A stretch of DNA of 64,000 nucleotides from Mycteria americana (GCF_035582795.1 NC_134366.1:3392828-3456827), one strand, 5' to 3'. Counted from the stretch's first letter, positions 1 to 17,248 are shown. The notes: generated from the sequence alone by a model not told the origin. Numbers and translations are program-made.

Positions 1-3000
1 TTTTTCAGGCAAAGAAACCAAGTCAAAGTAAATTGTCCAAGGTCATTTGGCAATGTCGTTATTACTATTTTTGCTACTGATTTGGAGCACTTCTGTTGGA
101 AAAAGGAACTGTAGCTGAACTAGAGGATTTCTTCTTGGCTTTTGTTCATGGGTTTTATAATCAAATTGTCGGTATAAGTACTCACAGTCTTACCGATATA
201 GAAGGGGATTCTCTGAAAGGAAAGTTTACAAGGCAGGTATGATGCTGCTGACTTCCTTTGTTAAAAACACATCTGCAGTGCTTGAGAACCCTGTTGGACT
301 GCTTTCCCTGTTGTAATTACATTGGGTGAAAGGGTGAGGAAACTCGCCTCACTTGAACCTCTTAAACTCAATTGCTTTGCCAAGTTTATTGACGCTTCTG
401 CTGTGGTAGTGCATCAGGAGGAAAAATGGCTCAAGCAGATGTCATCTCCACTCAGAACAGCCTTTGCTGCTGCGATAGTCTGTGATATACATAATAGTTG
501 CTGGATGATATTAAAAGGCAATCACCTGAATGTAAATCAGTCCCCGATGGTCTGAGGCATTTGCTGAATTTTTAAGGTTGCCTAGTTGTGAAATACAGTC
601 GGAATCTGAGAAGGACTGGGCAGGAGTGGTGCATTTTTGCTCGGTGTGCGTAGTTCCCTGTGTGTGTTAGTCATGCTGACCAAGTGGAGGGCAGGACTAG
701 TCACAGCTTTTCAAGGCAAACAAAGTGTGTGTGGGAGTAGGGGGCTGGATTCCAGTCCTTACAATTCACCAAATTTTGTTCTCCATTTATTCCTGTTTGA
801 AAACCTGCTTTAAGCAGTAGCATTTGTACAATTGAGGCACAATTACCAGATAAGCTATTGATTATGTTAATTGGTGGAAGGAGGAAAAGCTCACAACCCA
901 AGATTCCAGCTGAATTTGCAGTGGTGAAGTTTAAAGAACCACCTTTCTTTAAAAATAAAAGATCACTTTAGAAATAAAAGCTGCTGAGATGTGTAAAGAT
1001 AAAAGTTCTTGCTTGAAAGCCTGCAGATTTCAACAGCCCTCACAAGCATCTAGATTGCCTTACAGTGGATAAATTTGGTGACCATAAGTTAACTTTTTCT
1101 GAAAAGGAGTAGTTCTGATGCTTTTTTTAGAAATCTCTTGAAAGTTTTGCTACTGGAATGCTATAGAGCTTGTATTAGAGCTAGCACTGTCCTCAGCCAT
1201 TATTTCCTTTCTTTAACTGATGAGTAAAGAAGTTTATAATCAGCTTCCTACTACAGCAGCTGTTTTTCTGTGTTATTCAGCATTTTTTTCTTTCTGCTTG
1301 CTTGTGAGTATCCAATTTTATTTCTTGTTTCTAATACATGCAAACATTGAAGGACTATGGTACTACTTCTGCTGATGTTTCAATTCTAATAAAACTCTCA
1401 TGTCTAATATAGCTCTTATTCATACACTGATCTTGTATCTAACAACTAGCTGTGTTGCTAGTTGCAACACATAGAAAATGTCTGCTTTGACATTTTCCCC
1501 AAACCAAAAGCCAGTTTCATTACCGAAGCTCTCGTGTGAGTTCTTGCCATTTCTACTATGAGTGCAAATGTTGACTTACTGCCCAGTTACTGGGAATGAA
1601 TAACAGGATATTTGGCTTAAAATTTAAGATTTTGAACTGGTGAATAGTTCAGCCTCAAACCTGTGCAATGCTTATCTGAAAAGAAATGCTTTGTAGTAAC
1701 CAGTTCTCACAACAGTATGCCCATCGTTTAACAGGTGAATAGAAGTCGCAGTCCAAACTTGTGTGTCACAACTACATTGTCGGCACCACTTATTTCCTGA
1801 GCATCTACAGGCAGTCCGCAGGGCGGTAATGGATGTGCTTTATCTAAAAGTGACTCCTTCTGTACTTTTCCACCTGTCAACCTATCCTTTAAATAAAATA
1901 TTTTTCAGACCAGGTATATGTTTTTCCTATGTGTTGGTTTGCATGCTGTTGAGTTATGCATGGTAGTGTATAACTGCTTAAAATAGTTTAAGATTTCACT
2001 GTGAAACAGAAATAGCTTGCTCCCCATGCTTGAAGGTGAGAATAAGGGAATAACTCTGGTTTGGGTTTTGAGTACCAAGTCAAACAGCCTACCCTCTCTG
2101 CTTGATACTGACTTTTTTTTTTTATTCTGTCATGTGTTTTAGGAGTGAGTTGTTCTTGTGTCTGAGAAATAGGCATGACCCCAAAGGAAATTTTCCCTCT
2201 CTTGCCCTTGTTTTGATCCTGTAAATGGAAATATTTTCTGTTTTCCTGCCACTCTGAGCCCAGTGCTCTCAAGAGAATGTACAGCATATGGAAAATGCAC
2301 TATCTGGGTAATGCGTATAGGCAGCAGGGTGTTCAACCTACTTGCGTTGAACGAAGGTGCTACATAAGGAGTAGCTCTCTCTTGGATTTTCTTTCACCTA
2401 GCTTCTCACTTGCAGTTGACTTGTCCTCCATCTGCCTTGAATGTGCAGTGTGTATCTGGGTGCTTTTTAGTTGGTCACTGCAAGCCTTTGGTGGCCAAAT
2501 CCAACCATGCCTCTTTAGATGCAAGTACAGTTATATATCTTTAATTTTTATTTCACATGATGCTTCAATGCCAGTACCTTTCCTCTAACCTCTCCTAAAA
2601 GACAAATAACAAGGTTGTGATCATTTAGGACACCTTTTCCATCTCATGCTTGGCAGAAGCACCTCCAATGTGAAGTGGGGTAAAGTGTTGCAGTGGTAGG
2701 TTTTGATCTCTTCAGTTAACATGCCCCTGTAAAGGAGTTGGGACTTACTAATGAAGAGCTCTGAGAAGAGGTTCTTGAGGTGGCCTTTATTACAATGGTA
2801 TTTAAGTCTAAGATAATCCCCTGGTGAAGAAAGAACCTGGCCTACTGGTTAGCTAATCTTAAATTCTGCACGTAGTCTATGCCTAGTGATGTTAGTATGG
2901 TCTAAAGTCTCAGGTAACTCAAAATTATTTAAGCTAAATTCCAGTGTTAAGGCCCCAAAGTTAAAGGGCTCTAGTTGATGAGTAGTCATCTTTCACTCAG

Positions 3001-6000
3001 GTTATTGGATGTGGAAGACCAGTAAAAAACTTCTAAAAATAGTTGAATATAACTGTACTGGAATAATTGTGTATTGGGCCACCCTGGCTATATATAAAGA
3101 AGTGTTTTGATCAAGAGCGTTTTTCAAAATTTGCTGTAACAGAACACTTTAACCTGTAAAGAAATTACTTCAAAAGAATGCAGCTGTACTTAACTGACTG
3201 TGCCTGCTGAGTGGTGGTGTGAAATACTGTGGCCCTAGATTAATCCTAAATTTTAGCAGTGTTCTATTCTTGTTGGATCACTTCTCACATTCTCTTTGAA
3301 ATCACGCTTTATATTGTAAAGAACAAGCTGCCAAGTTAGATTTGCACTTTAAATTATTTGCCAGTTGTTCTTGCATGTAACAACAGTAACAGCTGTTGAA
3401 CTCTTTTTTTTTTTTTTAAAGCTTTCTCACCCCCTGTTTACACATAGGTTTGGTGATCTTTTGTATGAATATTTTTCTTCTCTTGACTTTTTAATTTAAA
3501 ACCTGCTAGAATGCCATAAACTAGAAACATGATACAGGCCAACTAGTGATAACTGGATTTCAAATCAGTATTTCTGTTAAATAACAAACTGATCGATTTT
3601 TGTTCTCCTGTGACTGATAAAACTAGTGTGTTAATACCAGGTTAGGAATTATGGGTTTGGGGTTTTTCTAATTGTATTAGGTGGAGTTAATGCTTAGGCC
3701 AGTGTCAAGTAGACTTTCCTTCAAATGGAGATGTGCTTTTGGTAGTAAATCAGTTGTCTTCATAAGTGCACCAGTTTTACTTGCTTTAGGTGTCTAAGTA
3801 AATAGAACAAGGTGCAGAAAACTACTAGGAAAAAGCTTTTTGGTAAACCTGCAACTGTTAGGGGTTTTAGCTTGTGCTTTATCATCAGTATTTTGACTGA
3901 TTATAATTGTAAAGCAGTATGTCATTGGTAGTGGCACCATGTTTGTCTCTCCTTGAAACGGGATTTAAAACAAGATATGAACGTCCTAGGGAGATGTAAT
4001 AGTTTCCAGAGACAACAAATGCCCTCTGTACCTCTGTATCTGTGTGCTGTGCAGAGAAGGGACAGAGAATTAAGCTTTTCTTGACTGATCTTCATCGCTG
4101 CTGGTATTTTTTGGCTATTGCCGAACAGATTGCCAAAATGATTGTGCCCAGCAAGTTTGGTTATGCCACTTGAAAAGTTTGGAACATTATTTTTTCACTA
4201 TGGGAGCCTTATATGGCAAGTGCTGGTCCGTAGAAGTAAAATAAATGTGTTTCTATACTGCAGGCATAATTTGACTAAATAATGCATATGGCATCCTCTG
4301 TCTTAGCCTGATTTTTGTCTGCTATGGTATGTTTAAAGAAATGGTATAAACCTGAATGAAACTGTGCCATTTGCCACAACTCGTGGCTCAGTGAAGTTTA
4401 ATTGCTATGTGGTCAAAAAGAACTTTTCCAGAGGTGCGAAATTAAGGTTATGCAGAGATTTCAAGATGTAGCTATGCTTGCTTTGATGTACGACATACCC
4501 TTCTGGTCGTAATTCTGTGGGATGGCTTGTTAACTAACAGCTCATCCAAGAAGTTCGGAGGTCAAGAAACGTATTTGACTTCTCAAGATAAGCAGCCTGA
4601 ATGAAATGACATTAAAATGCATTAACGTACAGTTAAATATAAAATGCTGCAGAAGATTAAGTGTTGAATGATCTTTGGCCTTGAGATATTCCTCAGAGCT
4701 CTTATTCTAACCACCTACAATTAATGAAAGCAAATTCTAGTTCGTACTCATGGGCCGTATTGCTTTGACAGACACCAGGCTGCCTGCTATTGCAGATGCT
4801 CATTCATTTTTAACTTACTACATTGAGCCTTTCTGAAAAAGGCTGCCCGTTCCCCTAATTGCTTATCTAAACATATCACTTACTAGAAAACAGGCTGCTG
4901 AAAATACCTTGTTTCCTGAAACAAAACTGCAGTCTTATCCAGTGAATGCCTTTCTCGCTGTTTACCAATGGCACATTATATCTTACCTGAACCTGCCTAA
5001 CAGGTTTTTACTGCTGTGAGGATCTTGAGGTGGAGTAGACTATGTTAAGAACCCTAAGCTTCAGGGCTTCGATGGGCAGGGAGCAACAAGAGTCATACAG
5101 ACAGTTCAGTTTTGAGGTGATCTGGGTTTGTTGAGGAGTGGTGAGCTTCCATTTCTAGAAGCCGAAGTCGTGCTGAGGGAACGTGCATACACACTACGTT
5201 CTGCAAAAATAGTTTGTGAAAATAGTTTGTGCTGTTTATGCAAATTGTTCCCTTTCACAGACAAATCTTCCTACTTAGCCTGATAGATAGGTAGCTCTTT
5301 TGAAGATGTGCTGAAGTACTACAAGCAGTTCACAAGCCATAGTCTTCTATGTTTTCAGGCATTTCATTAAACTTGTGCTTCTAAAATGATCAGTGTAGCA
5401 ATTACTGGCAACATTTGGGTTGAAGAAAAGAGGAAGTTAAGCTTCAGTCTAGAATATAGGCAATATATTGGCAAGTCTTGATATCGATTGCAAAGAGTCG
5501 ATTGTTGAAGATGCCTGAAAAACAACAGGGTTGCTTGGTTATCCTAAAAGGGTCTTAAATTTCCTCATATTTTCAGATTGTGTATGTTAGGTCTCATGGT
5601 CCAACTAGTGGACTGAAATGAGAATTAAAGCAAGCAGATTCAGCTCTGAAGTACAGTGGAAGTAATCGCGTGATCCCTCAGTTGAGTTGTATTAATGAGT
5701 GGCAGCGAAGTTCTGGGATGCAGCTCTAAACTGTTGCGGCAGTTTCTGCTGTGGTAGCGTCTACGCTGTTTGACAGCACGGATGGTCTAAAACGCAGAGA
5801 CCTGATGGCTGGTCACAGTTGTGATGATGATTTGGTTGAGGATTTTATTCATCAAGGGGAATGAATAAAGGGGAAGGAACTCGGTGCTTTTGCTTTTATA
5901 ATAGAAAGTAATGAAATACTGGCAGGGACAGTGCAGGCAGAGGGGTGTAATGTACAAAAATGTGGGAGTGTGATTTCTTTTTCTGTGACAATAGATTAAC

Positions 6001-8767
6001 ACACCTCTAGCTGCTGGTCAGAGGATGGTCCCACCGATGGTGAAGATGGAGACCCTCTCTTTTGCCCCAGCAGCATCCAGCGAGTCACTGGTGGGAACCA
6101 CAGCGGTTTGTGGGAGTTCTGCAGATGGGTTTCTCCTAGTATTTTTCTTTTAGACAGCAATGATTCTGCTACTTTCTGGTCAACATCTAAACACGCTTGT
6201 CTTGCAGGGGTGGGCTGTAAACTACACTGCCTATAAAAATAAATCAGACTTTCTGCAATGTCGCCTACCCTGAAGTACCAAATAAGTTATAGAAGTGGTT
6301 TAGAGGGTAGGAGTGTGGAAGAGAACCAGAAGGAAATGGAATCCAAGTGCTTAAATGTATCTTAACTTATTATTCTTCAAAAAGTAAAATTGGGAGGATG
6401 AGTGGTATAAAAGCAGCTTCAGTGGTGGAGGGCAGACCTGACCTGGAAATAGCTGCCAGGAAAACAAGGATCTAATGGGATTCACTACTGTTAGTGCCAA
6501 GTGTAAGCAACTTGTTCAGCAGACAGCGACTTCTCCAGGGTGTGGAAAGATGTCGTGGATGTAAATGCTAAGATTTTGCTGTGTTACCTGATTACTGCTA
6601 TTGATTGAAGCATTTAATAACCTATTATGGTTTTAAACATGCAGAAACAAAAGAAATGCATTCTTTTGGAGGGCTTGTAAGGTTCTCTTGCTACCAAAGT
6701 TTTTACACTTCATTTTGGAGGGTTACAAGAGCTCTGGTACAAGGTCACAGTTCAACCCTGACTACTGCTTTTCAGATGAAGTAGAAGATAGAGGTAGCAT
6801 GAGCAGGCGGACAAAGGGAAGCTTTACAGCCTGCCTCCCTCCCCTCCAGCCCAGCAAGAGCTGCTGTAGTGGGCTGGGGAGTGAGATTTCCTGCTGTGTG
6901 AGTGATTTGGATAAATAGAGACTATAGCAAAACTGTTTTCTCTACTTCCTAATTAACTTTCCTGTTTATACAGCTTTCATATATTCAAGTGGGAGTTGAA
7001 TATTCATGGTCGTGCTTCAGAAATATGAAGGAAATGGTGGAATAATAGAACTTTTAAAACTTCTGTTTGGTTTTAATTCCCAAGCTGCCCTGTCTGGCTT
7101 ATAGATGAGCTTAGTTTTAAAGTTTCAATTGCATTGAGCTTCAATCATATAAAATAAATGAATCTTTGACTCCAGTTACTTCAGCAAGTTGAAGTGGTGA
7201 CTGATGTCATTCAGGAATTCTGGAGTGGACTCTGAACTTCACTGTGGAGCTGCTTGTGCTAAGGCATGTGACTTAGTTAATGTTACAGTGCTTAACTTTT
7301 GGGTTAAAAATTGTATCCAGCAAAGCTTTCTGAGAAGGGCAGAACTGCTTAGGCCATCTGCAGTGCTGAGTGAGGAAGCTAGACTTCATATATCCCTAGC
7401 ATAAAGCTAAACAGAGCCGGACGAGATTTTTGTTCTGTGGTGCACTTTTCAGTTCAAAGTTTGTTTTAATTTAGATATTCTGTAGAGTCTATTTCCAGTG
7501 AGAATTTTGCTTCAAGCACACAGCTTCATCATGCAATACAGAATATCTTCTAGAGATGATTCAGACTTCATATTGTGCTTTAAATTGTATGACTTGGTTT
7601 ACAGGAAACCCATCCTTCGAATGTTACCCGTCTTGGCTGTACATGCTCCTACTGCCTTAAGCTTGTAGTTTCAGTTGGGCTCGGTCTTTTCAAACTGACA
7701 TTTCAGAGCTCCTAGACAAAGGAGCAGCAGAGGTGTGAATCGTTACCATCCCCGTGTAACAACCTCATCTACACCCTGCTTTCAGGCTGCTTTTTTTTTT
7801 TTCATGTCTTATGTGAGCAGAATAATAGTTCTCTTGGCGATTTCAAACTTGCTGTAAACTGTGTAGTAGGAAGTTTGGGAAGGAGGGGATATTTGTGGAA
7901 GAAGGGAAGAAGTGGACAAGTTGTGGTGGGGTGGATCCCGTCCCAAGGGCACAGGGAGTGTCTGTGAGGGCTGGAGTGGAGAGGCAGTTTCTCCAGTTCC
8001 TAAACAGGAAGCTCCTGGTGATGTTAATCACTTCTAAGTGTCCAAGCAGAAGTGTTTGCAGTGAAGGAAGAAACATTCATTTCTAAGCCTGCCTCTTTTA
8101 ATGTGGCTATTGATTTTCCATAGTTAAAATTTAGTAAACGTGGATTTGCTTCCTAGAGGAGGTCTCCAGTGTTAATGAAGGTAAAATACTGATTTGCGTT
8201 TACATTGTATTCACAGGCCATTTCCGTAGCGTTTGAGAGGAAGGAAACTGTTTTGAGTAGGAGAAAATCCAAGCAATGTTCTGAGTTTCCTTTGCAAAAG
8301 AAGGATCGGCTTTGGTGCACTAAGCAGCAAAGGGATGAGAACACATTTAAAACTTTTTTTAACTGCAGGTCAATTAGAAAAAGGTGTGTTTTATGGTGAC
8401 ACTTTAGGCTGCAAATAAATTATCTCATAACAATGGGGGACGAAGTACCTCAAGTAGACAGTTGCGTTGAAAGCAAACCATGAATTTTGCAAACAGAAGT
8501 TTGAGAACAGCATTTAATGCTAAAATCTCTGAAAGAGTATTTGAAAGATTTAAAGCACTTGGAGTGATGCCTTTTTATAAGGAGTAAGTTTTGGCGCATC
8601 TGTTCATCTTTGTATTGCTTCAGTATGGGGAAAAATAATGTACGGTGGTGGCTGGGGGCATCTGAAGAATTTATATTATCCAATACTTTTTTTTGTTCTT
8701 GATTATGCCCTGGTCAGAACACAGCCATTGGTAACTCATGAGTGATACTGTGATCTTCTTCCTCTAG
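1..8767 (+). other. ARF1: ARF1 intron 1, 3' part (non-coding)
   Basis: AT-rich sequence directly upstream of the first coding exon of ARF1. It holds no CpG-rich patch, no recognisable exon, no CR1 tail and only short T runs (for example near 3404-3417, 7791-7802 and 2114-2123). All open frames are under about 105 codons and resemble nothing. In other tetrapods ARF1 has a non-coding first exon at a CpG island followed by a long intron, so this stretch is inferred to be the end of that intron, with promoter and exon 1 left of the window. It ends in a good pyrimidine-rich acceptor (cttcttcctctag) at 8767. The upstream limit cannot be seen, so some of the left end could be intergenic. Confidence 0.7.
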
Positions 8768-8784
8768 ACTTCACTGGCCAGTGA

Positions 8785-11791
<3,007 letters not shown>

Positions 11792-13097
11792 AACCATAAA
11801 CCTTCCTCTTCCCTCTTTTTCCACCCCTCCCTCTTATTTCCTCCTATTCGCCCTTTGCTTTACTCTAATGTGGCAAACTGTGCTACTTTGTGGTATTGAG
11901 TGCCGGAAGCTGTTTTCATTTCTTTTGTCACAATATATATTGCATCATGCTGTAAATGTGGCAAATACAAGCCTGAAAACAGTTAGGTTTCTTATTTAAT
12001 GTAAATAGTTTTTGTTTCCAATGAGGCAGTTTCTGGTACTCCTATGCAATATTACTCAGCTTTTTTTATTGTAAAGAATCAACTCACTGTTTAGTACTTG
12101 GAAGGGATTTAAGTGGATTAACATAAGGGTTGCCAGTGGTCCTTGTGCAGTAGAGCTGAATACTATCTCGGTTGGGTTGTGAGATCTGTGAGATCCGTTT
12201 TGGTGGTTGGTTTTTAACCTGAATTCTGTATTTTTTTAAATAGTCAAGGAAAAGTAAAAACACTTCAACATACAAACGTTTGACATAGCTTCTGCTGTTC
12301 TAGCTCTAATGTGGTGACTTTTCTTTTGAAACGGTGAAGCAGTGATCGACACCCAATTAGCTTCATCTGGTTAAAGAACATATCATAACTAATAGCTCTC
12401 TGGCTCTTTCTGTAGCTCATGGTATGTGCTCATATTTGTTCATATTCGTTAAAAGATCTGTTGGACCTGGTTTAGATGAGCTTGCAGGCTCGTGCTAAAC
12501 TTCTGACTTGGTCCAGGTGAGATTTATCACTTCCATTGAACTCTAATAATTTCCAGAAGTCACATTTTTAGCCTGTCGTATTTGTCAAAAGTGTTTTGTA
12601 CTTTTCTTGTGTGTAAACCACTCCAAAAGGTAAACCTTTCCACAGAAAGCACAGCCTGTACTAGTCCTAAGCTCTATAGGCAGAAAGTACTGTACTTAAC
12701 GTAAGAATTGCCATGAAAAACACCAAACATCTATGTATAGCGTCTAGGGAAAAAAAAAAAGCATGAGAGTTTGGAGAGTCATTCCACTCTAGAAGTATTC
12801 AATCCCATTTTGGAACAATCCCATATCTGTATATGTGTGAAAACCCTTGGCATCCCTCATACTGCAAGGTTCAGATTTGCCATCAGAAAAAAAAGACCTC
12901 TTTACTTTTCTTTTGTATTTTGATAAACACTGAAGAAGCTGGAGCTGTTAAACTTTAACTTGAGGAACTATCAGAACTGGTTTATTTAGTGTTGTGGAAA
13001 CCTTTATTGCTTTCAATACACATTAGTAATCAACTGTTTTGTATACTTGTTTTCAGTTTTCATTTCGACAAACAAGCACTGTAATTAAAGCTATTAG

Positions 13098-13103
13098 AAT
13101 AAA
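13098..13103 (+). terminator. ARF1: ARF1 proximal poly(A) signal candidate
   Basis: AATAAA hexamer about 1.3 kb downstream of the ARF1 stop and 85 bases ahead of a second AATAAA. It could give a slightly shorter transcript. Confidence 0.45.
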
Positions 13104-13182
13104 ATCTCTTAACTATTTCATGTTTTTTATGCCTTGCTGTTCATTTGATCATCTTGGCAGAATCATAATGAAATACTTGTTG

Positions 13183-13188
13183 AATAAA
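13183..13188 (+). terminator. ARF1: ARF1 distal poly(A) signal
   Basis: AATAAA followed within 40 bases by T/TG-rich sequence (tgttgttttgtatcatctttg), the usual arrangement around a cleavage site. Sequence character changes to GC-richer intergenic DNA shortly after, which supports this as the main 3' end. Confidence 0.65.
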
Positions 13189-15431
13189 AAGTTTCATGAA
13201 ACTTGCACTGGTATCATGTTGTTTTGTATCATCTTTGTATAGTACCGTGCGCTAGATTAACGCAAATCCAACCGGCATTTTGCCACGTCACAACTTGCAT
13301 GAAAATTTCAGCTCATCTCCCGTATTTTCCAAATAATGTATCATTCCCGGTTGGACTCCTGCAGGTGAAGAGGTGGGCAGTGGTTCTTTGGTCCTGTTGG
13401 CTGGTGATAGTTGGCTTCTGCTGGAGTCCCTTCATTGCCTCAAGGGCATCTGTTGAGCTTCTTGTGTAGTCCCATCACTTCCCACAACGGATTGTTCTTC
13501 CTGCTGATCCCATTTAATAATAGGCTCCGTGAATTAGGAGGTTTTGGGGGGGAAAAGTACAAAGTCTGCCTTCCTAAATGCTTTGTTTTGCCATTCTGCA
13601 GTCCCCTCTGGACCTGGGACAGAGCTCTTCCCAGCCGCTCATCCTGCCTTCCCGTCAGCTACAGCTTCTCATCACTGGTGGTCACGCTTGGGCTGCTGGC
13701 CAGCTGCTGGCTGTTTTCCTGGCTGGAATTGCAGCAGATTCCCCCTTACACAGGCTGGAAAACTGTAAGATGAAAGGTATATAATGCAGGTTAGAGGGCA
13801 ACCTCACTGGTGGGGAGACCTGAGGCTTTGGGTGGGTATCGGAGGGGACCGCAGCTGTGCCAGGAGGAGACAGCAGTGCTGCTCTTGCTGTAAGCTGTTG
13901 ACCTGGCATCTGCTTTCTCAGTCAAGTGAGAGCTGGCCTGTTGGATGATCTCCTGATCTCTCCTCTGCTCCACAGATTATGCTTCCCCTCACTGCCCGGG
14001 TTTTGTTTCCTCTCTGAATCCTTCAAGCAGCACGGCAGCTGCTTAATGTGTGTGCACAGACCAGCCCTAATTCTGAGCACAGGTTTATTTTAGGACTGTC
14101 CTCTCTTGTGCCGAGGCTCATCGAGTGAAATGGGTGTCTCCTCTGCCCTGTCTTCAGCTGAGGGAGCTGCAGGTGGGAGGTCAGGTTTATTCAGGTTTCC
14201 CAGCAAGGGCTGCCTGAGCCCCGTGTCTGTTCCTCGCGCTTGTCTCGGTAGTAAAGGGTAAAGAGGCAAACAATGACAAGGGATTACAAAACTCCTGTTA
14301 GTCAGGTTATTCTTTTGAAGCTGTTGATCTCGCCTTGAATTTCAAGCTCTGAATCAAGATTTTTGCATGCCTAATAGGGCAGGACATCTATTTATCCCTG
14401 TTCAGGGAGGGAATTGAGCTTGAAGGGCTAGCTCTTCTGCCGGTGTCACTTTGCACTACTGAAACAAGCAGAGCCCCCCGACTCCTCTCATCCCCCTGTC
14501 CCTAAAAAGGTGGATGACCTGCTGTGGCACAGCACCCCGACCCCAGCAGCAGCAGAGAGGCTCCTCTGAAGCGATGGTTTTCACCCGAGGCGTGTCGGCA
14601 CAGGGGCCGTGCGGTGTCCAGACTGCCCCGGCCACGCCGCAGATCCTGTTTCTCTACACGCAGAATTTGCTGCTGGCCAGGGCTGGAAGGAGGAAGAGAC
14701 AGGGAATGTGCTGATGTTATCGGAGATCAGCGAGCTGTGGGAGTCTGCTCAGGGCAGCACAGGCTTTGCTCTGTTCTGGGCTCGGCCAGGCCCCTGGGGA
14801 TTTTAGCCACCCAGCCAGCTGGGCAGGAGGCAGCTCACGCCCAGGGGAAAGGGCCAGCACGAAACGCTGGCTCCCTTCGGCTGGGCCAAACGCTGCAGCT
14901 GGTGTGGTTCCTAACCAGTCCACCCAGGAACTGGTGCTACAGCTTGGCAGGGAGGTAGATGGGGTGTGCAGCTCTGGGGTGGGGATGGGGCCGGGCTTCT
15001 TCACCCTCATTTTTATCTTGTCCGTATTTCTCAAGCTATTTCACTCTGATCTCAGTTTTGAGTGTGAAATAGGCACATATTCCTTCAGAGGGTGCAAGGG
15101 GTAAGAGCTGCTGCCCCATTCCTCTGTGTGGGGTCAAAAGTGGGGACTGCAGGAGGGGACGCAGCCTGGCTGCAGCCCTGAGTGACACGAGCCACCGTGG
15201 GGACTTATTTCTGCCCCCTGGCCCATTCACGAGCTGGGGGGGACAGAGCCAGAGCCCTCCCTGTCTCCCCTCATCCCCATGGGCTGTGCGTGCTCCATCC
15301 ATCCCATCTTCTCGGCGTGGGTAAAGCTCCTGCGGTCCCATGAATGGTTTAACTGGGCTTGTGAAAAGCAACAGGCAGGGGGTAAAGCCTTGGCAGAGGT
15401 TTCAAAGGGGTGAGAGCAGGAGAGGCCGAGC

Positions 15432-15706
15432 TGTGAAACACCTGGCTGTGGGGAAATGGCCTCAAGTTGAGTCAGGGGAGATTTAGACTGGATATTAGGA
15501 AATTTTACTTCACTGAAAGGGTTATCAAGCACTGGCACAGGCTGCCCAGGGAAGTGGTGGAGTCCCCATCCCTGGAGGTATTTAAAAGACGTTTGGATGA
15601 GGTGCTCAGGGACATGGTGTAGTGGTGGGCTTGGTAGTGTTAGGTTTACAGTTGGACTTGATGATCTTAAAGGTCTTTTCCAACCTATATGATTCTGTGA
15701 TTCTGT
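15432..15706 (+). mobile_element. CR1 LINE 3' fragment
   Basis: Truncated avian CR1 non-LTR retrotransposon, 3' end only. Diagnostic segments in order are 'gaaatggcctcaagttg', 'ggatattaggaaatttta', 'acaggctgcccagggaagtgg', 'ccatccctggaggt', 'ggacttgatgatctt', 'ggtcttttccaacctat' and the terminal tandem GATTCTGT GATTCTGT. The 5' truncation is normal for CR1. It closely resembles the copy at 55674-55917, so both probably belong to one subfamily. Confidence 0.93.
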
Positions 15707-17228
15707 AGTTCTGGGCTTGGGGGAGGCATCAGCTCACGGCATGGTAAATGGGTGCAAGTTCTCGGCAGGTGCTAGAGAAGATAGCAAGAGGTGTGACCTC
15801 CCTGGGAGGCAGGAGAAAGCTGGGGAGAGAAAGGGAGCTCTCCAAGCCAGGCTGAACTGTGCTGGGGTAACCCTGCACAGCCCCTCCGGCATCAGGCTTG
15901 GCCGATTGACACCCTCTGGCACTGGCTGTCCCCGGCTGGGACACCCGCTTAGGGCTGTGAGTGTGAATTACCCCAGCAGAGCCCGGCTCTGCCAGCAGCA
16001 TCCGTCCCACCCGCTTGGGAGATGAAGGCAGGGGGAAGTGGGAGCCCGTGGAGGGAACGTGACTCGGAGCAGAACGCTGGGATTTGTGTGGGCTCTGGGT
16101 TTTTTTTTCTGCTCGCTGTGGTGTTTCAGCTCTCCCGTAGTTCCCTTTTCAGCTTGGAGCTCCTGGCACTGAGTTCCATGTTGAGCACAGCCCTGCTCCG
16201 CCGTCCCCACTGCTGCCCTGCACTGGGATGCTCCCAGCAAGCACCAGTCACAGCCTGGACCCCCAAAATCCCCAGGAGGGTGATCCCAAACTCGGCAGGC
16301 TCAGTCTGGTGCCAGGGAGCGTGTGGGCTCGGGGCTACCCCACTTGTGCCACGTGGGCAGCCATGCAATGGGTCCCTGGGCTGGATTTAGGGCTGCAGCT
16401 GCTCAGAGCAAGAGGAATAGCCCCGTGATGCTGCCAAGAGGTTGTCAACCCCCCCCCAAAAAAGCAGCTTGGATTGTGTGTGGGGATCACAAAAGCTTGC
16501 AACTGCTCTGCAGCATCGCCCGCTGCCTGTGTCGGCGGGGTTAAGCACGTGCTCACAGCCGGGGAGCGGGACAGAAGGGCTTTATTTCAGTTTATCGCCC
16601 CAATCCCGCTGTGTCCCCCCCATGATGAATGCTGCTCTTGTTCGACACCGGGCACGCCTGGTCCCAGCCTGCACCGGCAGCGCGGCTCTGCACCCTCGTC
16701 CCTCCTGCCCGGCTGCGGGCAGGGCGATGGCACGGCTGCCGAGATGACAGAAGACACCCCCCCCCCCCCCCCCCAATGCTGCCAAAGTGCAAACTGAGGC
16801 CGGTTGCCAGCCCGGGGCTTTTGTCTGCCAAGACACACAAAACGGCCCTGTCTTAAGCAGGAGAAATTGCATCATTAATTACACAACCGAGGCCCTTGTG
16901 CTTGGCGCGGCCACTCCAGCAGCCCGGCGCTACTCCAGAGCTGCTCAGGACCATCCCTCTCCATTTGGATCAATATTTCTATTTGTTGATGTAAAATCCA
17001 CCCCCCCTTCTTGGTGCACCAAGCACATAAATACTCGTATTTGTGTTTTGAGGTTTAAAATCCTGGATGGGAACGGAGCTCGCTGCTCCGTGCCCCACTG
17101 CAGGGTGGACATGACCAGGGCAAGCGTCTACGGGAGACTCCCCAGCCCCACTTGCCCCATCAGCTGAGGAATTACTTGAGAGGTTCTCCTTGCAGCCCTT
17201 GATTAGGGCAGTTTCCCTAATTCCCTAA

Positions 17229-17248
17229 CTCTCCCTAATTAGGGAGAG
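17229..17248. repeat. Perfect 20-bp palindrome
   Basis: The sequence ctctccctaa/ttagggagag reads the same on both strands with no spacer. It is preceded by two further ccctaa units (from about 17214), so it sits in a small cluster of CCTAATT motifs downstream of the MMTAG2 3' end. Function unknown. Confidence 0.9.

Larger units (their letters stand above)
11792..13205 (+). other. ARF1: ARF1 3' UTR
   Basis: AT-rich sequence continuing in the last ARF1 exon after the TGA, without CR1 or other repeats, ending about 17 bases after the distal AATAAA. Its length (about 1.4 kb) suits the known ARF1 transcript size. The exact cleavage site is inferred. Confidence 0.7.

Noticed and set aside
1-8700. 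ARF1 promoter or non-coding exon 1 within the window
   Set aside because: No CpG-rich segment or promoter-like cluster is visible; the promoter is more likely left of the window.
14524-14958. 144-codon Arg-rich frame between ARF1 and MMTAG2
   Set aside because: GC-rich DNA with several competing open frames on both strands and no recognisable sequence or splice structure.
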